The translations under genes and the position numbers were made by a program. Of a DNA stretch of 64,000 nt, positions 16,885-27,624 are shown one piece after another (positions within the stretch are counted from its first letter, which is position 1; each line of letters begins with the position of its first letter). The stretch is from JBEDUK01 sp963781595. Lineage in GTDB: Bacteria; Actinomycetota; UBA4738. The notes under the pieces were generated by a model. It was not told the origin of the DNA. It saw only the letters and a program-made list of their open reading frames with translations, and did no database searches. The DNA lies in contig CAWAGG010000006.1 of assembly GCA_963781595.1 (NCBI GenBank), positions 1,922,001 through 1,986,000 of the forward strand. Reading direction: 5' to 3'.

Positions 16885-16965
16885 GCGTGCCTCCTCCTCC
16901 AGGAAAAGCACCTGGGCGGTGCGGTCCCCGAGCCCACGAGCGGTCCGAAAGGCGCTTGGTCCGTA

Positions 16966-16971
16966 ATCCTA
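16966..16971 (-). promoter_or_regulatory. -10 box TAGGAT of the E1-GNAT-lipA operon
   Basis: TAGGAT reads on the minus strand in the 180-base divergent gap between the E1 alpha gene and the thioredoxin-TPR gene. No clear -35 box accompanies it. Confidence 0.45.
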
Positions 16972-17050
16972 GCACCGGTACTTTTCGGGCCCCGTCCGCC
17001 TTTCGGCCCATGGGACCGCCCCTGGGGTGCGCGTTCGCGCCTCGGTCCCG

Positions 17051-17056
17051 TAGGCT
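17051..17056 (+). promoter_or_regulatory. -10 box TAGGCT before the thioredoxin-TPR gene
   Basis: TAGGCT, 8 bases, then ATG 17065. The interval GGGAGGCC also looks like a ribosome site, but it is too close to the expected transcription start to belong to a long leader. Confidence 0.5.
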
Positions 17057-17064
17057 GGGAGGCC

Positions 17065-17877
17065 ATGGCGACGGCGACCCCCTCCATCATCGATGTCACC
17101 GACGACACGTTCGGCACAGCCGTCCTCGAGGAGTCGATGCGCCGGCCGGTCGTCGTGGACTTCTGGGCCGACTGGTGCCAGCCGTGCAAGGTGATCGGAC
17201 CGGTGCTCGAGCGACTCGCGGAGGAGAAGCAGGGCGCCTTCCTCCTGGCCAAGCTCGACGTCGAGGCGAACAGGCAGACGGCGGGCACCTTCGGCATCAT
17301 GAGCATCCCCGCGGTGAAAGCCTTCCGGAACGCTCGATTGGTCGAGGAGTTCGTCGGCGCGATCCCGGAGTCGGCGATCCGCCAGTTCCTCGACGTCGTC
17401 GTGCCCTCCGAGGCGGATCTGGTCGCGGCCGAGGCCGAGGTGGCCGAGATCGAGGGCCATCCGGACGAGGCCGAGCGCGCGTTCCATGACGCGCTCGAGC
17501 GCGATCCGAAGAACCTCCGGGCGTCGCTGGGGCTGGCCAGGATCGCCGCCGGCCGGGGCGACTTCGACGGCGCGCGGCAGATCCTGACATCGCTTCGTCC
17601 CGAGCCCGAGGCCGAGCGCATCCTTGCCGCACTGGACGTCTCGGAGTGGGCGAGCGGCGCCGGCGTCGGGGACGATCCGCAGCTCGCCGGGCCGATGCGG
17701 GCGGCCGCCGAGGGCCGTTTCCCGCAGGCGCTGGAGTCCTTCCTCCGGCTCGTGATGGACGGCGGCGAGCAGCGCGAACCCGCGCGCGAGGCGATGTTGA
17801 AGCTGTTCGCCGTCCTCGGGGACGACGATCCCCTCACCCAGGAGTACCGGCGGAAGCTCGCGGCCGCGCTCTTCTGA
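17065..17877 (+). CDS. Thioredoxin-TPR protein, CnoX-like chaperedoxin
   Basis: 270 residues. Residues 1-110 are a thioredoxin fold with VVVDFWADWCQPCKVIGPVL, so the active site is CQPC instead of CGPC, and the cis-Pro loop is MSIPAVKAF. Residues ~115-270 are tetratricopeptide-like helices (EGHPDEAERAFHDALERDP, LRASLGLARIAAGRGDFDGA). This is the architecture of YbbN/CnoX, which protects proteins from oxidation-linked aggregation and hands them to chaperones. It is divergent from the E1 operon. Confidence 0.88.
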   Translation: MATATPSIIDVTDDTFGTAVLEESMRRPVVVDFWADWCQPCKVIGPVLERLAEEKQGAFLLAKLDVEANRQTAGTFGIMSIPAVKAFRNARLVEEFVGAIPESAIRQFLDVVVPSEADLVAAEAEVAEIEGHPDEAERAFHDALERDPKNLRASLGLARIAAGRGDFDGARQILTSLRPEPEAERILAALDVSEWASGAGVGDDPQLAGPMRAAAEGRFPQALESFLRLVMDGGEQREPAREAMLKLFAVLGDDDPLTQEYRRKLAAALF

Positions 17878-18048
17878 CGTCTCCGACCGGAACGTGTCTC
17901 CTCGTTCGGTGGCGCACGTGAGCGGGGCGGCCTCGCGGCTCACGGGGATGCCATCGGTTGATCCGGAAGCCCGTGCTCGATGGCTGACCGGAGGGACGGG
18001 TCGGAACGCGCGAGAGGCGTGGTCTCACGGTGGCCGCGAGGGCCTCGA
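17878..18048. other. Gap between convergent genes
   Basis: 171 bases between the stops of the thioredoxin-TPR gene and the UvrA-like gene. I see no open frame with coding character, no U-tailed hairpin and no repeat. It marks the left edge of the accessory cluster. Confidence 0.4.
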
Positions 18049-20442
<2,394 letters not shown>

Positions 20443-20461
20443 CGTGTCGCGGGAGCTGGGC

Positions 20462-20944
20462 TCAGCTCGCCGCCTTCTTCACGAGCGCGGCGATCTTCTT
20501 CTCTTCGGCGGCCGTCAACGTCGTCAGCGCGAAAGATGTCGGCCACATCGCGCCGTCATCGAGGTTCGCCGTGTCCATGAAGCCGAACGTCGCGTACCGG
20601 GCCTTGAACTTCGCCGCGTCCTGGAAGAAGCAGACGACCTTGCCACCCTTGGCGTACGCGGGCATCCCGTACCAGGTCCTCGGCTCGAGGTCCGGCGCAC
20701 TGGCCCTCACGATCTCGTGGATCCGTTCGGCCATGGCGCGGTCCGGTTGGGGCATGGAGGCGATCTTTTCCAGAACGGACTGCTCCTGGTCCTCGCCGCG
20801 CGCGGCCGCCTTCCGCTCCCTGGCGGTCTCCTTCATCGCGGCGATCTCTTCCTTGCTGAACCCCTCGTACTTCGCGGCCTTGGCGCTGGTGCGCTCGGCG
20901 GTGGGCTTCTTCGTCGTCTTCCCTGCGGGCTTCTTCTCAGGCAT
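20462..20944 (-). CDS. DUF1801 (YdhG-like) protein
   Basis: 160 residues. The first ~30 are Lys/Ala/Thr-rich and look unstructured (KKPAGKTTKKPTAERTS). The C-terminal ~100 form the DUF1801 alpha/beta fold with DLEPRTWYGMPAYAKGGKV and CFFQDAAKFKARYATFGF. The biochemical function of the family is not known. It sits 19 bases upstream of the UvrA-like gene and is probably co-transcribed with it. Confidence 0.8.
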   Translation of the reverse strand: MPEKKPAGKTTKKPTAERTSAKAAKYEGFSKEEIAAMKETARERKAAARGEDQEQSVLEKIASMPQPDRAMAERIHEIVRASAPDLEPRTWYGMPAYAKGGKVVCFFQDAAKFKARYATFGFMDTANLDDGAMWPTSFALTTLTAAEEKKIAALVKKAAS

Positions 20945-20972
20945 GGTGAGACACCTCCTCGCGGGCTCGGGC

Positions 20973-21383
20973 TCAGCGCAGCTCCTGGATGCGGATCAGG
21001 TTGCCCGCCGGATCGCGGAACGCGCAGTCGCGGACCCCGTACGGTTGGTCGGTCGGCTCCTGGACGACCTCGGCGTCGCCGGCCTGCAGCCGGTCGAACG
21101 TGCCGTCGAGGTCCTTCGTGGCCAGCAGGAGGCTGGCGAAGGTTCCCTTGGCCATCATCTCGGCGATCGTGCGGCGCTCGTCGTCGGTGATGCCGGGGCT
21201 GGCGGTCGGTGGGTACAGCACGATCGACGTGTCGGGCTGGTCGGCGGGGCCGACCGTGATCCAGTGCATCCCACCGTACTCGACGTCGAGGCGGACCTCG
21301 AAACCGAGCGTGTCGCGATAGAACGCCAGGGAGGCGTCCGGGTCGTCGTGCGGGAGGAAGCTGGCGTGGATGGTGATGTCCAT
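20973..21383 (-). CDS. VOC (glyoxalase/bleomycin-resistance) superfamily protein
   Basis: 136 residues with two beta-alpha-beta-beta-beta units. DASLAFYRDTLGFEVRLDV opens the first and GVRDCAFRDPAGNLIRIQEL closes the second. A metal-dependent lyase, dioxygenase or drug-binding role is possible; only the superfamily is certain. The start is ATG 21383, because TAGAGT (21396-21391, minus strand) lies 7 bases upstream, which gives a leaderless message. GTG 21392 is the alternative. Confidence 0.82.
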   Translation of the reverse strand: MDITIHASFLPHDDPDASLAFYRDTLGFEVRLDVEYGGMHWITVGPADQPDTSIVLYPPTASPGITDDERRTIAEMMAKGTFASLLLATKDLDGTFDRLQAGDAEVVQEPTDQPYGVRDCAFRDPAGNLIRIQELR

Positions 21384-21390
21384 GGCCGCC

Positions 21391-21396
21391 ACTCTA
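21391..21396 (-). promoter_or_regulatory. -10 box TAGAGT, leaderless start of the VOC gene
   Basis: TAGAGT on the minus strand, 7 bases (GGCGGCC), then ATG 21383. The box overlaps the 3' end of the AraC gene, so VOC, DUF1801 and the UvrA-like gene can be transcribed apart from the regulator. Confidence 0.55.
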
Positions 21397-21861
21397 GTTG
21401 CGGCTCGAGACCGGCGCTTCTCGATTCCTGACCGGTCTGGTCACCTGTTTCGCCACGCATGACGGCATCCCCGCCGTCGCGCGCGCCTGGTCACGCCGGT
21501 AGGTGCTGGGCGGCACACCGACCAGTTCGGTGAAGCGACTGCTGAACGTGCCCAGCGACGAGCACCCCACCGCGAAACAGACCTCGGTGACGCTGAGGTC
21601 GCCACGACGCAGCAGCGCCATCGCGCGCTCGATGCGCCGCGTCATGAGGTAGGCGTACGGCGACTCGCCGTAGGCGAGCCGGAACTGGCGGCTGAGGTGG
21701 CCGGCCGACATGTGCGCGCCGCGGGCGAGCGCCTCGACGTCCAGCGGCTGCGCGTACTCCCGGTCGATCCGGTCGCGGACGCGGCGCAGAACCGCGAGGT
21801 CGCCCAGGTGCTGCACCGCGGCGGGTCTGCTGGTCACCTGCGAGATCGTGCCACGTCGCAT
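21394..21861 (-). CDS. Short AraC-family transcriptional regulator
   Basis: 155 residues, mainly the two helix-turn-helix motifs of the AraC DNA-binding domain: LDVEALARGAHMSAGHLSRQF and VTEVCFAVGCSSLGTFSSRF, followed by VGVPPSTYRRD. There is no ligand-binding domain, as in the MarA/SoxS class. It stands at the head of the VOC/DUF1801/UvrA-like group and probably controls it. The start is ATG 21861, with GGAAGGG upstream; GTG 21897 would add 12 residues. Confidence 0.82.
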   Translation of the reverse strand: MRRGTISQVTSRPAAVQHLGDLAVLRRVRDRIDREYAQPLDVEALARGAHMSAGHLSRQFRLAYGESPYAYLMTRRIERAMALLRRGDLSVTEVCFAVGCSSLGTFSSRFTELVGVPPSTYRRDQARATAGMPSCVAKQVTRPVRNREAPVSSRN

Positions 21862-22001
21862 CGGCAGATGCCCTTCCGCCGCTCGCGCCCAACCCACGCG
21901 ACGTCCGCTCTGGCCCGGTCTGCTCCCCTTCCGTCCTCGGCCTGTTCAGGCCCTGCGGTCGCCGCCACTCGTCGCATGTCGAGACCCTCGATGGCGGTCA
22001 A

Positions 22002-24722
22002 TTAGCTGAGCCAGGGGGCGGCCAGGTCGGGCTCGATCCCGAACCGGGCGATCGCCTCGGCGACGGTCTCCGGCTTCACCTCACCCATCTCCGCCAGCTG
22101 CGCCAGGGCCGCGACGACCATGTGTTCCGCGTCGATCTCGAAGAACCGTCGGAGCGCCTCGCGCTGATCGGAACGTCCGAACCCGTCGGTCCCCAGCGAG
22201 AGGAACGGCTGATGAACCCATCGCGCGATCTGGTCCGCGACCGCCCGCATCGAATCCGTGACCGCGACGACGGGGCCCTCCTGCGTGCCCAGAGCGTGAA
22301 CGACGTACGGCTCGCGGCGGGGCTCGGTCGGGTGCAGCCGGTTCCATCGCTCGCATCCCAACGCGTCGACGCGGAGCTGCTGGAACGACGTCGCGCTCCA
22401 CACGGCCGCGGAGACGTCGAACCCGTCGGCCAGGAGCTCCCGCGCGCGGAGTGCCTGGGGGACCATCGGGCCCGACGCGAGGATCTGCGCGCGCACTGGC
22501 TTGTCCCCGTTGCCGTTCGGCGTCGCAGGTCCGTCCGCGAATCGGTAAAGCCCCTTTACGATCCCGTCCTCCACGCCCGCTGGCATCTCGGGCTGGGCGT
22601 AGTTCTCGTTGTAGAGGGTGAGGTAGTAGAAGACGTCCTCACGGGTCGCTTCGTCCGATCCGTCGCCCGCGCCGTACATGCGCGCCAGGCCCTCCTTGAC
22701 GATCGTGGCGACCTCGTAGGCGAAGGCCGGGTCGTAGGCGCGGCAGACCGGGTTCGTCGTCGCGATCAGCAGCGAGTGCCCGTCCTCGTGCTGCAGCCCT
22801 TCGCCGTTCAGCGTCGTCCGTCCGTACGTGGCGCCCAGCAGGAACCCGCGTGCGCGCTGGTCGCCGGCCGACCAGATCAGGTCGCCGATCCGCTGGAATC
22901 CGAACATCGAGTAGAACGCGAAGAACGGGATCATCGGTTCGCCGTGCGTCGCGAACGAGGTACCAGCCGCCGTGAACGAGGCCATCGAGCCGGCCTCTGT
23001 GATGCCTTCCTCCAGGATCTGCCCGTCCTGCGCCTCGCGGTACGCGAGGAGGTGTTTCGCGTCGACGGGGTCGTACAGCTGCCCGTGCGCCGCGTAGATC
23101 TTGAACTCGGGGAACAGCGACTCCATGCCGAACGTCCGCGCCTCGTCGGGGATGATCGGGACGATCCGGCGGCCGATCTTCTTGTCGCGCATCAGGTCGC
23201 GGAGCAGCCGGACGAACGCCATCGTCGTCGAGACCGCCTGTTTCGAGCCCGCGGCGAACTGGTCGTAGACCGCGTCCTTCGGAAGGTCGATCGGGTTCGT
23301 CGCGACCAATCGGTGCGGGATCGAGCCGCCGAGCGCGTCGCGGCGGGCGAGCATGTACCGGATCTCCGGCGCATCCGAACCCGGATGGTAGTAGGGCGCC
23401 ATCCCGCCGGAGATGGCCTCGTCGCGGATCGGCAGCTCGAGGCGGTCGCGGAACTTGAGCATCTCCTCGTCGGAGAGCTTCTTCATCTGATGCGTCACGT
23501 TCCGTCCCTCGAACGCGCCGGGGAGGGTCCAGCCCTTGATCGTCTGGGCGAGGATCACGGTCGGCTGGTCGCGCAGGTCGACCGCGGTCGCGTACGCCGC
23601 GTAGAGCTTCCGGTAGTCGTGGCCGCCGCGCCGGAGCTTCGGCAGGTCGTCGTCGGAGAGGTGCTCGACCATCGTCTGGAGGCGGGGATCGGGGCCGAAG
23701 AAATGCTCCCGGATGTACGCCCCGGACTCGACGGAGTACCGCTGGAATTCGCCGTCGAGCGTCGTGTCCATCTTGTGGACCAGCACGCCGTCCGTGTCGC
23801 GCGCGAGCAGTTCGTCCCACTCGCGGCCCCAGACGACCTTCAGGACGTGCCAGCCGGCCCCGCGGAAGATCGATTCGAGCTCCTGGATGATCTTGCCGTT
23901 GCCGCGGACCGGGCCGTCCAGCCGCTGCAGGTTGCAGTTCACGACGAAGATCAGGTTGTCGAGGCCCTCGCGCGCGGCCAGCGACAGCGCCGCCATCGAT
24001 TCGGGTTCGTCCATCTCGCCGTCGCCGAGGAACGCCCACACGCGCTGGCGTGAGGTGTCCTTCAGCCCGCGGTTCTCCAGGTACCGGTTGAACCGCGCCT
24101 GGTAGATCGCGTTGAGCGGCGACAGGCCCATCGAGACCGTCGGGAACTCCCAGAACTCGGGCATCAGCCGCGGGTGCGGGTACGAGGACAGGCCCGGCAG
24201 CAGCGCCTCCTGCCGGAACCGGTCGAGCTTCGCCTCGTCGAACCTTCCCTCGAGGAACGCGCGCGCGTACATGCCGGGGGCGCCGTGGCCCTGTACGAAG
24301 ACGTGGTCGCCGCCGCCCGGATCGGCCTTCCCGCGGAAGAAATGGTTGAACCCGACCTCGTACAGGCTCGCGCTGGAGGCGTACGTCGAGATGTGCCCGC
24401 CGATGCCCTCGCGGAGCTTGTTCGCGCGGCTGACCATGACCGCGGCGTTCCATCGCACGAGGCGGCGGATCCGGCGTTCGATGTCCTCGTCGCCCGGGAA
24501 GTACGGCTCGTCCTCCGGTGGGATCGTGTTGATGTAGTGGGTCGAGACCATCGACGGGACGGCTACGCGGCGGGATGCCGCGTGGAAGAGGATCCTCCGG
24601 ATCAGGAACTCGGCCCGGCCCGGGTTCTCGTCGATCAGGTCGTCGAGCGCCTGGATCCACTCGTCGGTCTCGGCCGGGTCCGTGTCCGGCCGCTGGTCCT
24701 TGAACGCGTCGAACGCTCGCAC
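22002..24722 (-). CDS. aceE: Pyruvate dehydrogenase E1 component, homodimeric
   Basis: 906 residues, the length of AceE. The TPP site is GDGEMDEPESMAALSLA with NCNLQRLDGPVRGN. The family blocks GHISTYASSASLYEVGFNHF, QGHGAPGMYARAFLEG and QTIKGWTLPGAFEG are all present. It decarboxylates pyruvate and acetylates E2 lipoyl groups. It has no adjacent E2, so it must use one encoded elsewhere. The start is GTG 24722 after GGAAGGGA. TAATCT (24776-24771, minus strand) is a probable -10 box. The genome therefore carries both the homodimeric E1 and an alpha/beta E1. Confidence 0.95.
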   Translation of the reverse strand: MRAFDAFKDQRPDTDPAETDEWIQALDDLIDENPGRAEFLIRRILFHAASRRVAVPSMVSTHYINTIPPEDEPYFPGDEDIERRIRRLVRWNAAVMVSRANKLREGIGGHISTYASSASLYEVGFNHFFRGKADPGGGDHVFVQGHGAPGMYARAFLEGRFDEAKLDRFRQEALLPGLSSYPHPRLMPEFWEFPTVSMGLSPLNAIYQARFNRYLENRGLKDTSRQRVWAFLGDGEMDEPESMAALSLAAREGLDNLIFVVNCNLQRLDGPVRGNGKIIQELESIFRGAGWHVLKVVWGREWDELLARDTDGVLVHKMDTTLDGEFQRYSVESGAYIREHFFGPDPRLQTMVEHLSDDDLPKLRRGGHDYRKLYAAYATAVDLRDQPTVILAQTIKGWTLPGAFEGRNVTHQMKKLSDEEMLKFRDRLELPIRDEAISGGMAPYYHPGSDAPEIRYMLARRDALGGSIPHRLVATNPIDLPKDAVYDQFAAGSKQAVSTTMAFVRLLRDLMRDKKIGRRIVPIIPDEARTFGMESLFPEFKIYAAHGQLYDPVDAKHLLAYREAQDGQILEEGITEAGSMASFTAAGTSFATHGEPMIPFFAFYSMFGFQRIGDLIWSAGDQRARGFLLGATYGRTTLNGEGLQHEDGHSLLIATTNPVCRAYDPAFAYEVATIVKEGLARMYGAGDGSDEATREDVFYYLTLYNENYAQPEMPAGVEDGIVKGLYRFADGPATPNGNGDKPVRAQILASGPMVPQALRARELLADGFDVSAAVWSATSFQQLRVDALGCERWNRLHPTEPRREPYVVHALGTQEGPVVAVTDSMRAVADQIARWVHQPFLSLGTDGFGRSDQREALRRFFEIDAEHMVVAALAQLAEMGEVKPETVAEAIARFGIEPDLAAPWLS

Positions 24723-24786
24723 GTGGTCGTCCCTTCCGTGTCGCGCGGTGCTGCCCGTGCTGTGTGGTCGAGATTACGCCCTCTGG

Positions 24787-24792
24787 TAGTTT
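24787..24792 (+). promoter_or_regulatory. -10 box TAGTTT before the RTX-like gene
   Basis: TAGTTT, 9 bases, then ATG 24802. It lies in the 79-base gap that also holds the divergent aceE promoter. Confidence 0.4.
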
Positions 24793-24801
24793 CGGCGGAA
24801 C

Positions 24802-25782
24802 ATGCGCCTGAGGTCAGTGCTGGCGACGACGTCGGTGCTGCCGGCGAGCGTGGGCGGGACGTCGACCGCAGCCGGCTCCGCTCGGGCTGCGGTGACCGTC
24901 GCGGGCCCTACCTGTTCGTTCGATGGCTCGACCGTCACCGCGACCTTCGCCGATCCGGGGAGCGGGTTCGGCATCGAGGCGTCGCTCTACCAGGTCCCGT
25001 CCGACGGCGGTGAGCTGATCTTCGATCAGGACGGCGCGGTCGACTGCGGGACGACGATCTCGAGCGCGACCGACGTCGTCGTGATGGGCACGAGCGACTT
25101 CGACTACTTCGCGGTCGACGAGTCCCAGCCCGACTTCGCCGGCTCGCTTCCTCCGATCGACGCCCGGCTCGGCGCGGGGAGCAACGTGCTGATCGGCCGC
25201 GGGATCCCGAACCAGGTGAACACGATCAGGCTGGGCAAGGCCGCGATGGTGATCAACGGCACCGTCGTCACGTACACGGGCGTCACCAGGGGCGAGCTGC
25301 ACGGCGGGAACGTGGACGGGGACGTGCTCTCGGCCGCGGGCGGCGGGGCCGCCGGCGGCGCCTTCCCGAAGGTCGCGCTGATCGTCGCGGGCAAGGGCGC
25401 GGCGACCCTGCGGGGCGGCAACGGGCCCGACGTGATCGTCGGGGACACGGGCGGGCACGGGGACCTCATCGTGGGCGGCATGAACGACGATTCGATCCAG
25501 GGCTCGGGCGGTGACGACGACATCAACGGCGGCTCGGGGAACGACGTGATCGACGGCGGGGCGGGCAACGATCGGATCCGCGGGATGATGGGCGACGACG
25601 ATCTGACCGGTTGGCTGGGGAAGGACCGGCTGTTGGGCGGCGGTGGCTCCGACACGATCTACGCCGGCGACGGTGCGAAGGACGTCGTGAACGGCGGCCC
25701 GGACGGAGCGAACGGCGACACCGCCGACGTCGACTGCGGCACGGACAAGGTCACGAAGATCGAGTTCGTCGACTGCGTCTGA
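24802..25782 (+). CDS. Secreted calcium-binding protein with RTX-type repeats
   Basis: 326 residues. A weak Sec signal peptide (first ~30 residues, ending TAAGSARA) is followed by a beta-rich region of ~160 residues. From residue ~200 glycine/aspartate nonapeptides of the GGxGxDxxx kind follow (GGNGPDVIVG, GGSGNDVIDGGAGNDRI), which form a calcium-bound beta-roll. Cysteines in the N-terminal part and the C-terminal VDCGTDK and FVDCV may form disulfides. There is no catalytic domain, so a structural surface role is more likely than a toxin. Homologues of this kind are common as hypothetical secreted proteins in soil actinobacteria. Confidence 0.8.
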   Translation: MRLRSVLATTSVLPASVGGTSTAAGSARAAVTVAGPTCSFDGSTVTATFADPGSGFGIEASLYQVPSDGGELIFDQDGAVDCGTTISSATDVVVMGTSDFDYFAVDESQPDFAGSLPPIDARLGAGSNVLIGRGIPNQVNTIRLGKAAMVINGTVVTYTGVTRGELHGGNVDGDVLSAAGGGAAGGAFPKVALIVAGKGAATLRGGNGPDVIVGDTGGHGDLIVGGMNDDSIQGSGGDDDINGGSGNDVIDGGAGNDRIRGMMGDDDLTGWLGKDRLLGGGGSDTIYAGDGAKDVVNGGPDGANGDTADVDCGTDKVTKIEFVDCV

Positions 25783-26014
25783 CCGGTCGTGGACGGCGAC
25801 CCCCTCGTCGAGCATCCGCGACGCTTCCACGACTCGATCGCGGAGCGGGTCGCCACGTGGAGCGAGTCGACGACGGGTACGACGGGAACGACGCGTACGA
25901 CGAACGCCCGGCGCTGCGGACGCTCCTCGGTGACGTCCGGTGCCTGTGCGCCCTGGACGCCGGCCGCTCACCGGCGGTCGATGCCTCGGACGATGAATGG
26001 GTAGGATTCGCCGA
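25783..26014 (+). other. Non-coding or decayed stretch upstream of the trehalose operon
   Basis: 232 bases with no convincing intact gene. Two frames look protein-like in succession: one from GTG 25789 (DGDPLVEHPRRFHDSIAERV) and another further on (YDERPALRTLLGDVRCLC). They could be a frameshifted remnant, though high GC makes such readings unreliable. TAGGAT at 26002-26007 is a likely -10 box for the genes that follow. Confidence 0.3.
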
Positions 26015-26053
26015 GTGAGGCCGGGATCGGCGGCCGCGAGCGTTGGGTCATGA
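26015..26053 (+). CDS. Possible leaderless 12-codon upstream ORF
   Basis: TAGGAT (26002-26007) is followed after 7 bases by GTG 26015. This opens a frame reading MRPGSAAASVGS and ends on a TGA that overlaps the ATG of the HAD-OtsB gene as ATGA. The spacing is that of a leaderless start. Ribosomes finishing here would be placed on the main start codon, so it may couple or tune translation. Only position and spacing support it. Confidence 0.4.
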   Translation: MRPGSAAASVGS

Positions 26054-27624
26054 GCGATGTCGCTCGATCCTCAGCGGCGAGTCTCTTCGATCTCGACGCG
26101 GCGATCTTCGACACGGACGGCGTGGTCACCGACACCGCCCGCGCGCACGCCGCCGCCTGGAAGGAGCTCTTCGACGCCTACCTGGCCGGCCGGAGCCAGC
26201 GAACCGGCGATCCGTTCGTCCCGTTCGATCCGGACGCGGACTACCGCGCGTACGTGGACGGGAAGCCTCGGTACGACGGTGTGCGGAGCTTCCTGGCTTC
26301 GAGGGGGATCGAGCTCCCCGATGGTGACCCTTCCGATCCCCCGGAGCGAGAGACCGTGTGCGGGCTCGGCAACCGGAAGAACGAAGCGTTCCTCGCCGCG
26401 CTGCGCGAGCATGGCGTGCGGGCGTACCCCTCGACGCTCCTGCTCATCCGCGCGCTCCGGGCCCGCGGGATCAAGACCGCGATCATCTCGGCCAGTCGGA
26501 ACATGCACGAGGTCCTGGACGCCGCCAGGGTCCACGGCCTGTTCGACGCGGATGTCGACGGGGTCGTGGCGGACGAACTGCGGCTCCCCGGTAAGCCCGA
26601 CCCCGGGATCTTCCTCGAAGCGAGCGCGCGACTGAGCGTTCAACCGGGCCGAGCGGCCGTGATCGAGGACGCCCTCGCCGGCGTGGAGGCCGGCCGCCAG
26701 GGAGGGTTCGGATTGGTCATCGGGGTGGATCGGTCCGGCCATCCGGAGGCGCTGCGCGAGGCGGGAGCTGACGTGGTCGTGCGGGACCTGGGCGAGTTGT
26801 TGCCGCATGGGGCGGACCGCGCGCGTTCGATCCGGGACCTCCCACGAGCGCTCGATGCGCTCGGGACCATCTCCCGAAGGCTGGAAGACATGGAGCCGGC
26901 CGTGTTCCTCGACTACGACGGAACGTTGACGCCCATCGTGGACGATCCGGCACGCGCGACCCTCCCCGAGCAGACGCGCCTCGTCCTCGCGCGGCTCGCC
27001 GAACGTGCCCCGGTCGCGGTGCTCAGCGGGCGCGACCTGGCCGATGTCCAAGCGATGGTCCAGCTCCCTGGCATCTGGTACGCGGGGAGCCACGGGTTCG
27101 ACATCGCGGGCCCAGGTGGCGAACGCTACGAGCGGGCCGGGGAGTACCTTCCGGCTCTGGACGCCGCGGAGCTCGCGCTCGAGGGGCGGGTCGCGCAGAT
27201 CGCGGGCGCGCGGATCGAGCGGAAGCGCTACGCGGTGGCGGTGCACTTCCGCAAGGTTCCTCCGGACCGGATCCCCGAGGTAGAAGGGGCGGTCCGCGTT
27301 GTGGCGGCGGGCCGGCCCGAGCTCCGCGTGACCGGTGGCAAGAAGATCTTCGAGCTGCGCCCCGCGCTCGATTGGGACAAGGGAACGGCGCTCCTGTGGC
27401 TCCTCGATCTGGTGGCACGGGGCCAAGCGGTCGTGCCCATCTACGTGGGGGACGACGAAACCGACGAGGACGCCTTCCGGGCCGTTGCCGGCCGAGGCTT
27501 GGGCATGGTGGTCCACGGAGAGGATGACGACCGTGACACCGTGGCCGAGTTCGCCTTCGCCGACCCCGACGAGGTCCGGGTGTTCCTCGAGGCCGTCTCG
27601 ACGCTGGCGGGCGAGCGGCGATGA
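26050..27624 (+). CDS. Bifunctional beta-phosphoglucomutase-like HAD / trehalose-6-phosphate phosphatase
   Basis: 524 residues with two HAD domains. Residues 1-245 resemble beta-phosphoglucomutase (AIFDTDGVVTDTARAH, KPDPGIFLEA, IEDALAGVEAG). Residues ~280-520 are OtsB (VFLDYDGTLTPIVDDPA, VLSGRDLADV, YVGDDETDEDAF). The first interconverts beta-glucose-1-P and glucose-6-P; the second yields trehalose from trehalose-6-P. The mycobacterial OtsB1 joins the same two domains to a GH65 domain. Here the GH65 part is the next gene, coupled by ATGA. Confidence 0.9.
   Translation: MSDVARSSAASLFDLDAAIFDTDGVVTDTARAHAAAWKELFDAYLAGRSQRTGDPFVPFDPDADYRAYVDGKPRYDGVRSFLASRGIELPDGDPSDPPERETVCGLGNRKNEAFLAALREHGVRAYPSTLLLIRALRARGIKTAIISASRNMHEVLDAARVHGLFDADVDGVVADELRLPGKPDPGIFLEASARLSVQPGRAAVIEDALAGVEAGRQGGFGLVIGVDRSGHPEALREAGADVVVRDLGELLPHGADRARSIRDLPRALDALGTISRRLEDMEPAVFLDYDGTLTPIVDDPARATLPEQTRLVLARLAERAPVAVLSGRDLADVQAMVQLPGIWYAGSHGFDIAGPGGERYERAGEYLPALDAAELALEGRVAQIAGARIERKRYAVAVHFRKVPPDRIPEVEGAVRVVAAGRPELRVTGGKKIFELRPALDWDKGTALLWLLDLVARGQAVVPIYVGDDETDEDAFRAVAGRGLGMVVHGEDDDRDTVAEFAFADPDEVRVFLEAVSTLAGERR

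Noticed and set aside
24802..25782. The RTX-repeat protein as a secreted toxin with a type I system
   Set aside because: It has a Sec-type N-terminus, no toxin or protease domain, and no adjacent HlyB/HlyD transporter genes.
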